NCBI GenBank assembly: GCA_030672255.1
Contig: DAOVGU010000076.1
Coordinates: 1-10,444, forward strand
Source: a bacterium
GTDB lineage: Bacteria; Ratteibacteria; UBA8468
DNA: 10,444 bases
Direction: 5' to 3'
Shown here: one piece after another, positions 1 through 4,501 of the stretch
Position numbering within the stretch: position 1 is the first letter of the stretch
Layout: each line of letters starts with the position of its first letter
Notes under the pieces: model-generated
What the model was told of the DNA's origin: nothing
Database searches by the model: none
Seen by the model: only the letters and a program-made list of their open reading frames with translations
Made by a program: the position numbers and the translations under genes

Positions 1-331
1 GAATGATCTTATCCACCGGACCGGCCATATTGTAAGAGGGAGCAAATATCGCACCCGAGCAGGCACAACTTCCACAGGCAATAACAATAATCGGTTTTGG
101 CGCCTGCTGGTAAAGCCTTTTTAATTTGGGAGCGGTCTGTCTGCTCACAAATCCGGTAACCACCAGGACATCAGCATGTCTGATACTTCCAATTAATTTA
201 ATTCCAAATCTTTCCAAATCAAATTTTGGCGTCAGGCAATCCAGGATTTCAATATCACAGTTATTGCAGGAACCGCTATTGAAGTGGAACAACCACAAAG
301 ATTTTTTTAATGCTGCAAGTTTTACACCCAT
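1..331 (-). CDS. NuoB-like / [NiFe]-hydrogenase small-subunit-like protein, second paralogue (3' end beyond window)
   Basis: This gene runs off the left edge; 110 codons are visible from the ATG at 331. The protein belongs to the NuoB/EchC/MbhJ family, which carries the [4Fe-4S] cluster (N2-like) that passes electrons to or from the large subunit. Visible marks are a hydrogenase-type C-x2-C pair at C22/C25 (SGSCNNCDIE), the following LxPxFDxERFG stretch, the conserved VVTGFV at about 57-62, and a CGSCACSG segment with C86, C89 and C91. The GCxPRP segment expected further on is cut off. The C-x2-C spacing resembles group 4 hydrogenases rather than the adjacent CC of complex I. It lies downstream of nuoH on the same strand, separated by 215 bases containing a palindromic repeat. 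Only a weak GAAAG precedes the ATG. It is clearly distinct in sequence from the NuoB-like protein at 8218-8775. The family is sure; hydrogenase function depends on the unseen large subunit. Confidence 0.88.
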   Translation of the reverse strand, partial: MGVKLAALKKSLWLFHFNSGSCNNCDIEILDCLTPKFDLERFGIKLIGSIRHADVLVVTGFVSRQTAPKLKRLYQQAPKPIIVIACGSCACSGAIFAPSYNMAGPVDKII

Positions 332-366
332 CTTTCAACAATTAATAAATTTAAAATTACACAAAG

Positions 367-520
367 TGTCATTGCGAACGACGTGAAGCCGAAGTTGCGA
401 GCGATAGCGAAGCAAACCCTCACTTCCTATGAGATTGCTTCGGGATAAATCCCTCGCAATGACTTCGTCAGATTGCCATGTCGTCCGCCACTACTACTTG
501 GGCGAACTCCTCGCAATGAC
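367..520. repeat. Palindromic repeat, TGTCATTGCG family, copy 1 (compound)
   Basis: The element opens with TGTCATTGCGA at 367 and has two closing ends, TCGCAATGAC at 454-463 and again at 511-520. This suggests two overlapping or nested copies. Between them are GATTGCTTCG and GATTGCC segments typical of the same family elsewhere in the window. It fills most of the gap between nuoH and the left-edge NuoB-like gene. The left end is preceded by ACACAAAGTG, part of the edge hairpin seen in other copies. Confidence 0.8.
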
Positions 521-546
521 TACGTCGCTTTTGCATTTTTAATTCC

Positions 547-1473
547 TTACAGGCCTAATAGTGCCAATATAGTAGCTATTATTGCCAACCCGGTTACCGG
601 TCCCCAGAAGAATTTCATCGCCTGGTCAATCCTTAACCGCGGATTGGTGTTACGGATTAAAACGATAATAACCAGAAGGAGAACATACTTCAAGATGCCC
701 CATAAGATATGCCAGCCGGAAAAATTAATTCCCCCCATAAAGATTAGTACCAGAAACATCGGCATAACAAAAAGCATCATCCAGCGGGTAAGTTTATATA
801 AAGCCAAAGGGGTGCCGGAATACTCAATATAGGGACCGGCAATAATTTCTGTCTCCGCCTCTGGAGCATCAAAAGGAACCAAACCGAGTTTTGCCTGCAT
901 ACAAAGAATAGCGACAATAAAGGCAATAAATCCTGAGAGAGAACCGAGAAAAATATGATTAGTCCATTGCCAGGCAAGTAGCTCTCCTAACCTTATGATA
1001 CCATTAGCCTTTATTACCGGAACGAATATTGCCAGAATAAAGGGAAGTTCGTAACCTAAGATTAACTTCATCTCCCTGCTCGCACCCAAAGAGGCCAGAG
1101 GATTTGCCGAAGCCGCACCACTGATGATTAAGGTGATTGAGGGAATGGTCAAAAGATAGATGACAACAATCAAATCACCGATGAAGGTTGTCTGCGGAGA
1201 AAGAAGCACGCGCCAGATTAAAGTAGAAACCAGAGTTATCGCCGAAAGAGCAACTATCGGAGTAGCCAAAAAGATTAACTTTGCCCCTTTTTGCGGAACA
1301 ATCGTCTCTTTGCCGGATAGTTTTACCAGATCATAAAATGGCTGAAGTATTGGTGGACCAACCCGCCACTGGACCCGGGCAGTGACCTTCCGGTCAATCC
1401 AGGAGGCAAGACATCCAGCAACTGCGGTAAAAACAAATCCGGGAAAGACAAGAAAATTAAATATTAAGTTCAT
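547..1473 (-). CDS. nuoH: NuoH / HycD / EchB-family membrane subunit
   Basis: This 308-residue integral membrane subunit anchors the peripheral arm of complex I and group 4 hydrogenase-type complexes and contributes to the ion-translocation path. The sequence is strongly hydrophobic with about eight likely membrane helices. It shows family landmarks in order: DRKVTARVQWRVGPP near 27-41, LGASREMKLILGYELP near 129-144, and PFDAPEAETEI followed by GPYIEYSG at about 200-220. The PEAETEI...GP.IEYSG wording is closer to the EchB/hydrogenase form than to quinone-reducing NuoH (family knowledge). Length is normal. The ATG at 1473 has no convincing Shine-Dalgarno. A palindromic repeat separates it from the polyferredoxin gene upstream, and another from the NuoB-like gene downstream, so these genes probably share one transcript interrupted by repeats. 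It is the only membrane subunit visible in the window and could serve either redox block. Confidence 0.93.
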   Translation of the reverse strand: MNLIFNFLVFPGFVFTAVAGCLASWIDRKVTARVQWRVGPPILQPFYDLVKLSGKETIVPQKGAKLIFLATPIVALSAITLVSTLIWRVLLSPQTTFIGDLIVVIYLLTIPSITLIISGAASANPLASLGASREMKLILGYELPFILAIFVPVIKANGIIRLGELLAWQWTNHIFLGSLSGFIAFIVAILCMQAKLGLVPFDAPEAETEIIAGPYIEYSGTPLALYKLTRWMMLFVMPMFLVLIFMGGINFSGWHILWGILKYVLLLVIIVLIRNTNPRLRIDQAMKFFWGPVTGLAIIATILALLGL

Positions 1474-1490
1474 ACTGTTTTAACCACAGA

Positions 1491-1572
1491 TGTCATTGCG
1501 AGGAAGTCCGCGCTTTAAGCGGACAACGTGGCAATCCCGAGATTGCTTCAGGACTCTGTCCTTCGCAATGAC
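1491..1572. repeat. Palindromic repeat, TGTCATTGCG family, copy 2 (cloverleaf-like)
   Basis: This compact 82-base copy has ends TGTCATTGCGA (1491-1501) and TCGCAATGAC (1563-1572) that pair as an outer stem. Three inner hairpins are visible: GTCCGC/GCGGAC (1506-1511 with 1519-1524), GCAATC/GATTGC (1531-1536 with 1541-1546) and GGAC/GTCC (1551-1554 with 1558-1561). The folded form is therefore a closed stem with three arms. AACCACAGA lies on the left flank and GTGGTTT on the right, which look like halves of another repeat that this element may have entered. Confidence 0.85.
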
Positions 1573-1578
1573 GTGGTT

Positions 1579-2070
1579 TCATAATTTAATAGGCTCTGTT
1601 TCCTTTTTCCAGGGAATTGCATGAACGGCTAAGTTATCCCCGATAAAATAGATATCCTTTTCTTTCGATTCTTCAACCTCAATATACTGCACAGCCTTCT
1701 CCGGACAGCTCTTGACACACTCAGGTAGTTCTCCCTCTAATCCTTTCAAGCAGTAATCGCATTGCGAAGTAAGATAAGGAACAATCTCCGGATAAATGGC
1801 TCCAAAAGGACAGGCAAGAGTGCAGGTCTTACAACCGGTACAACGCATGCTGTATCTTTTTAGACTGCCATCTGGTTGCTTCTCCAATGCCTCATTAGGA
1901 CAAGCCTTCACACAGGGTGCCTCCTCACATTTACGGCAAACCAGGATGTGTGAAGCTAACTCCAAGAGGGTGATTATTCCTTTATTCTCCGGATGGTAAA
2001 AATAGTCACACTTAGCGGTGCACTCCTTACATTTATAGCAAACCTCTAAATCGATGAATAAGCGTTTCAT
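1579..2070 (-). CDS. Polyferredoxin with four [4Fe-4S] clusters (HycB/CooF/DmsB-type)
   Basis: This 163-residue soluble iron-sulfur relay protein has sixteen cysteines in four groups: C11/C14/C17/C21, C45/C48/C53/C57, C77/C80/C83/C87 and C104/C107/C118/C122. The longer spacings in the second and fourth groups are characteristic of the DmsB/HycB/CooF electron-transfer subunits (family knowledge). Such proteins pass electrons between a catalytic subunit and a hydrogenase or membrane partner. The ATG at 2070 overlaps the upstream flavoprotein stop by one base (TGATG), which suggests translational coupling and close co-production. Inferred role: link between the beta/gamma-like subunits upstream and the NuoH/NuoB-like module downstream. 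There is no catalytic domain and no signal peptide, so it should be cytoplasmic. The stop codon lies seven bases before the next palindromic repeat. Confidence 0.92.
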   Translation of the reverse strand: MKRLFIDLEVCYKCKECTAKCDYFYHPENKGIITLLELASHILVCRKCEEAPCVKACPNEALEKQPDGSLKRYSMRCTGCKTCTLACPFGAIYPEIVPYLTSQCDYCLKGLEGELPECVKSCPEKAVQYIEVEESKEKDIYFIGDNLAVHAIPWKKETEPIKL

Positions 2071-2897
2071 CAGTCCCAGATTTCTGGAGTCTCTTTAATT
2101 AGATCATAGGTAAATACCGGTCCATCCTTACAGACATAGAATCTACCCAGAGCGCAGTGACCACATTTACCAATACCGCAGGACATATTCTTCTCCATAG
2201 AAAGATAAATATTTTCCGGTCTGTGCCCCAATTCTAACACCCTCTTGGTTCCAAACTTCATCATTATCGGTGGACCGCAGACAATGGCTACAGAATTTTC
2301 TAAATTCATCTCGAACTTATCTAAAAGCACCGTAACTACACCTTCAGTCTCCTTCCATTTGCTATCAACTTTATCCACACTGCGATAGACCTCTAAATTC
2401 TTATCCTTCATCCACTTTACAAATTGGCTCTTGTAAACAATATCTTCTGGTGTTTTTGCTCCATAGCAAAGAACAATTCGCTTAAACTTATCTGCTTCTT
2501 CCAAAAGAGCCAAAAGAAAGGAACGCAAAGGGGCCATACCTACTCCCCCACCCAAAATAAGAACCTCTTTTCCATACATCTTATCTAAGGGATATCCCTT
2601 ACCATATGGGCCACGGATGCCAACTATTTCTCCCGCTGCCATCTGGTGTAATTTGTTAGTTACCTGTCCCACATCCATAATGGTTATCTCAATTTTTTCC
2701 TTCAGATAGGGAGAAGAAGATGGAGTAAACGGTGCCTCGCCAATTCCGGGAACGGTGAGCTCGACAAATTGTCCCGTAGCAAAGGAAATCTCTTCCTGTG
2801 GTTTAAACACAAAAGTTTTTATATTCGGCGTCTCGGAAATGACCTTTTCTATTTTTGCCTCAATGGGTAAATAAGGGTTTTTCATCTTTTTAACCAT
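2070..2897 (-). CDS. FAD/NAD(P)H-binding oxidoreductase, sulfhydrogenase gamma (HydG/AsrB/PyrK)-like
   Basis: This 275-residue flavoprotein of the ferredoxin-NAD(P)+ reductase fold moves electrons between NAD(P)H and iron-sulfur partners. The FAD-binding domain occupies roughly 10-105, with RGPYGKG at 95-101. The nucleotide-binding domain starts with LGGGVGMAPLRS at 115-126 and includes CGPPIMM at 207-213. A C-terminal [2Fe-2S] site has C240, C245, C248 and C256, as in the gamma subunits of archaeal sulfhydrogenases, AsrB and PyrK. The usual RxYS flavin motif is replaced by the PFTPSSS segment at 56-62. It is preceded by a beta-like subunit and overlaps the polyferredoxin by one base. The start is uncertain: ATG 2897 lies at the edge of a repeat, and M5 (ATG 2885) is an alternative; neither has a clear Shine-Dalgarno. 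NADH or NADPH preference cannot be read safely. Confidence 0.9.
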   Translation of the reverse strand: MVKKMKNPYLPIEAKIEKVISETPNIKTFVFKPQEEISFATGQFVELTVPGIGEAPFTPSSSPYLKEKIEITIMDVGQVTNKLHQMAAGEIVGIRGPYGKGYPLDKMYGKEVLILGGGVGMAPLRSFLLALLEEADKFKRIVLCYGAKTPEDIVYKSQFVKWMKDKNLEVYRSVDKVDSKWKETEGVVTVLLDKFEMNLENSVAIVCGPPIMMKFGTKRVLELGHRPENIYLSMEKNMSCGIGKCGHCALGRFYVCKDGPVFTYDLIKETPEIWD

Positions 2898-3116
2898 AGA
2901 TTAACGCAGATATGTCATTGCGAGGGACAAAGTCCCGTGGCAATCTGACACAAAGTGTCATTGCGAGGAGTGTCTTTTACGACGAAGCAATCCCTCGCTT
3001 CTTTGAAAAGATGAGATTGCTTCGTCGCTATGCTTCTCGCAACGACTTCGTCGGATTGCTTCGCCCTTCGGACTCGCAATGACAGCTATGCTGTCATCTG
3101 TGTTCATCTGTGGCTT
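2891..3116. repeat. Outer inverted repeat of the ACAGATxAACxCAGAT type enclosing another element
   Basis: The left arm at 2891-2911 (TAACCATAGATTAACGCAGAT type) is the imperfect reverse complement of the right arm at 3096-3116, with 16 of 21 positions matching. The TGTCATTGCG element at 2913-3084 lies between them. The right arm encodes the last residues (ATDEHR) of the upstream beta-like protein, and the left arm reaches the start codon of the gamma-like gene. Confidence 0.65.
2913..3084. repeat. Palindromic repeat, TGTCATTGCG family, copy 3 (compound)
   Basis: TGTCATTGCGAG occurs at 2913 and again at 2956, and the closing CTCGCAATGACA ends at 3084, so one copy is nested in or joined to another. 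Edge hairpins are visible at TGACAC-AAA-GTGTCA (2946-2960) and TGACAGC-TAT-GCTGTCA (3080-3096). The second hairpin contains the stop codon of the beta-like gene. Inner GATTGCTTCGTCG and GACGAAGCAATC segments are inverted copies of each other. Confidence 0.85.
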
Positions 3117-4206
3117 TATAATCCACTAATTTCGTCAGTACTTCCCGAATATCAATCTTTCCCTGACAGGCTTCAATACATCTACCACAGCCGGTACAGG
3201 CGAGAAGTTCAAAATTTTCAGGTTTATACTCTAATTTGCAATAGAAACGGTTACGGAATCTCTCCATTAATTTTTTACGGGGATTCGCTCCGGCCGCCAC
3301 CCGGGCAAAGCCAGTATACTGACAGGAATCCCAGTACCGAAATTTTTCAAATTTCGGAGTTGAGAGTTCAGAGTTCATAGTTGATAGTTCTGATAGCAAA
3401 AAACAGTGACAGGCGGGACAGATATTGGTACAGGCAGCGCAACCAACACAATCTTCGGAAGCCTCATTCCAAACCGGCGAATCATATTTTCCTTTCGTCA
3501 ATGTCAGAGGGTCCTGAGGAAATTTGAAATCTTTATTTATTTCCTTTAATTTTTCAATTACTTTCTCTCTCTTCTCCTGCCGTATCTTCAACTGTTTTTC
3601 TTCCGCTGGAAGTAGCGGAATTTTGTATTCTTCAAGTAAATCCTTTCCTTTTTTTGAGCCAACCTCAACCAATATTCCCTTATCCCCTTCGACTTCACTC
3701 AGGGCAGGTAAAAAGGATAGGTTCAGGTCAAATCCCTCCTCAGGAAAAGGGTTACCCCCTAAAAGGATACAGAAGCAACTCTCTTTGGGTTCGGTACAGT
3801 CATCACTGATAAGAATGGTATTTTCCCTTCTTTTCTGATAGAAGGGATCAGGAAAATCAGGATCTAAGAAGATTTTATCCAGGACAGAGAGTGCCTTTAA
3901 GTCACAGGCTTTAATTCCAAGAATAATGGTCTTTTTATCGGATGATGGTTGGTCGGGACTGACCTTTTCTCGAGGAGGATAAATAAAAAATTTAAGGGGT
4001 TGGGGGGTTCTGGCTCCACCATAAATTACACCCCCACCTATTTCCTCCCCCCTTGAGGGGGAGGATTGAGGAGGGGGGTAGATACGATACTCTGGCTCAA
4101 CCAATCCTTTTCCCGGAGCATAAAGACCGTATTTTGCCAGAGTTTGCTTTAAGAATTTTTGCCAATCCTCATTTTTGAGATGATAGACCTCTGTTTCTTT
4201 CATCAT
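3094..4206 (-). CDS. Iron-sulfur protein, sulfhydrogenase beta (HydB)/AsrA-like, with repeat-like insertions
   Basis: This 370-residue protein of the hydrogenase-beta/anaerobic sulfite reductase A family relays electrons between the flavin (gamma) subunit and its partners. The N-terminal half has the family pattern GIKACDLKAL at 97-106, RRENTILISDDC at 126-137 and SCFC at 143-146. The C-terminal half has two ferredoxin motifs, C253/C256/C259/C263 and C337/C340/C343/C347. Three low-complexity stretches look like translated DNA repeats: PPPQSSPSRGEEIGGG (44-59), LPALSEVEGD (166-175) and SELSTMNSELST (272-283). The last residues, ATDEHR, also come from a repeat. All cluster cysteines survive, so the protein is probably functional. 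It is the first gene of the second block, directly downstream of a strong promoter and a Rex/CRP-like operator. The ATG at 4206 has no Shine-Dalgarno; ATG 4203 is an alternative. Confidence 0.9.
   Translation of the reverse strand: MMKETEVYHLKNEDWQKFLKQTLAKYGLYAPGKGLVEPEYRIYPPPQSSPSRGEEIGGGVIYGGARTPQPLKFFIYPPREKVSPDQPSSDKKTIILGIKACDLKALSVLDKIFLDPDFPDPFYQKRRENTILISDDCTEPKESCFCILLGGNPFPEEGFDLNLSFLPALSEVEGDKGILVEVGSKKGKDLLEEYKIPLLPAEEKQLKIRQEKREKVIEKLKEINKDFKFPQDPLTLTKGKYDSPVWNEASEDCVGCAACTNICPACHCFLLSELSTMNSELSTPKFEKFRYWDSCQYTGFARVAAGANPRKKLMERFRNRFYCKLEYKPENFELLACTGCGRCIEACQGKIDIREVLTKLVDYKATDEHR
3357..3391. repeat. Heptanucleotide tandem repeat inside the beta-like gene
   Basis: Five 7-base units lie head to tail: GAGTTGA, GAGTTCA, GAGTTCA, TAGTTGA, TAGTTCT. 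On the coding strand they encode the SELSTMNSELST stretch between the first ferredoxin motif and the conserved WDSCQ segment. Seven-base units change phase with copy number, so only certain copy numbers keep the gene in frame. Confidence 0.75.
3685..3704. repeat. Short palindrome CCCT...AGGG in frame within the beta-like gene
   Basis: The 20-base segment starts CCCTTCGA and ends CTCAGGG. It resembles a short repeat common in many bacterial genomes whose translation is LSEVEG (recall, not searched). Here it encodes LPALSEVEG inside the beta-like protein. Confidence 0.55.
4031..4077. repeat. Long G/C-arm palindrome in frame within the beta-like gene
   Basis: Two 21-base arms, 4031-4051 and 4057-4077, pair at 17 of 21 positions around a CTTGA loop. 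Each arm has runs of five C or five G at both ends. The palindrome encodes residues about 44-59 of the beta-like protein (PPPQSSPSRGEEIGGG), which has no counterpart among the family motifs I recognise. Confidence 0.75.
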
Positions 4207-4210
4207 CTAT

Positions 4211-4230
4211 TTTGTGAAAATTATCACAAA
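4211..4230. promoter_or_regulatory. Rex- or CRP/FNR-type operator palindrome
   Basis: On the minus strand this reads TTTGTGATAATTTTCACAAA, with perfect 7-base half-sites TTTGTGA and TCACAAA. The core TTGTGA-N6-TCACAA matches the Rex-type form TTGTGAA-N4-TTCACAA at all but one position, and it contains the CRP-type TGTGA-N6-TCACA exactly. It begins two bases after the -10 box and covers the expected transcription start, the usual position for a repressor. That favours Rex, the NADH/NAD+-sensing repressor, over an activator of the CRP/FNR family. The regulator itself is not in the window. Confidence 0.65.
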
Positions 4231-4232
4231 CT

Positions 4233-4262
4233 ATTATAATATAAGAAGACTCTTAATGTCAA
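4233..4262 (-). promoter_or_regulatory. Consensus sigma-70-type promoter for the second redox block
   Basis: On the minus strand TTGACA (4262-4257) and TATAAT (4238-4233) are both exact consensus hexamers with an 18-base spacer. Transcription should start near 4227-4225, leaving a leader of only about 20 bases before the ATG at 4206. The operator palindrome overlaps the start site. A tight repressor is expected to control a promoter this strong. Confidence 0.78.
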
Positions 4263-4318
4263 ACTCTCGTTTTTTAGTCTGGGAAAAGTATTGTAAAAAG
4301 ATTTTTCTATTAATTATT

Positions 4319-4468
4319 CGAAGGGAGGTAACAGTTAAGTTTTTCCGAGAATATTATATTGTATAGTTGTAGTGGCCGAGTTTACTCGGCAATTATTGAG
4401 GCAAAGCAAGCTTTGCCACTACAGATGATAGCATATCTTTCAGGAAAACTTAACTATTGCGAAGGGAG
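4319..4468. mobile_element. MITE-like element with 9-base flanking direct repeats
   Basis: The 9-base direct repeat CGAAGGGAG occurs at 4319-4327 and 4460-4468 and looks like a target-site duplication. Just inside are inverted repeats AGTTAAGTTTTTCC (4333-4346) and GGAAAACTTAACT (4443-4455), which pair apart from one extra T. The core holds a branched palindrome at 4368-4423. There is no reading frame inside, so mobilisation would need a transposase from elsewhere. The element sits in the gap between the two redox blocks. Confidence 0.65.
4368..4423. repeat. Branched palindrome (outer stem with two inner hairpins)
   Basis: The outer stem is TGTAGTGGC (4368-4376) with GCCACTACA (4415-4423). 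Inside it are CCGAG-TTTA-CTCGG (4376-4389) and GCAAAGC-AA-GCTTTGC (4401-4416), with one- and two-base overlaps between stems. The form is a three-way junction and is unrelated in sequence to the TGTCATT families. It is the core of the MITE-like element. Confidence 0.75.
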
Positions 4469-4501
4469 AATAGTGAATGGCAGGATAGGTATATCTTGGT
4501 G

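Noticed and set aside
367..520. Repeats as a CRISPR array
   Set aside because: Copies are palindromic, scattered between genes and of uneven length, with no regular repeat-spacer pattern and no cas genes.
473..832. Plus-strand frames here and opposite other genes (for example 126-386, 3030-3380, 7058-7246, 8884-9081)
   Set aside because: They lie antisense to well-supported genes or in repeats and show no recognisable protein features.
1491..1572. Cloverleaf fold as a tRNA gene
   Set aside because: It lacks the GTTC-type T-loop, a proper anticodon stem and an acceptor stem with CCA context, and related copies recur in the window as repeats.
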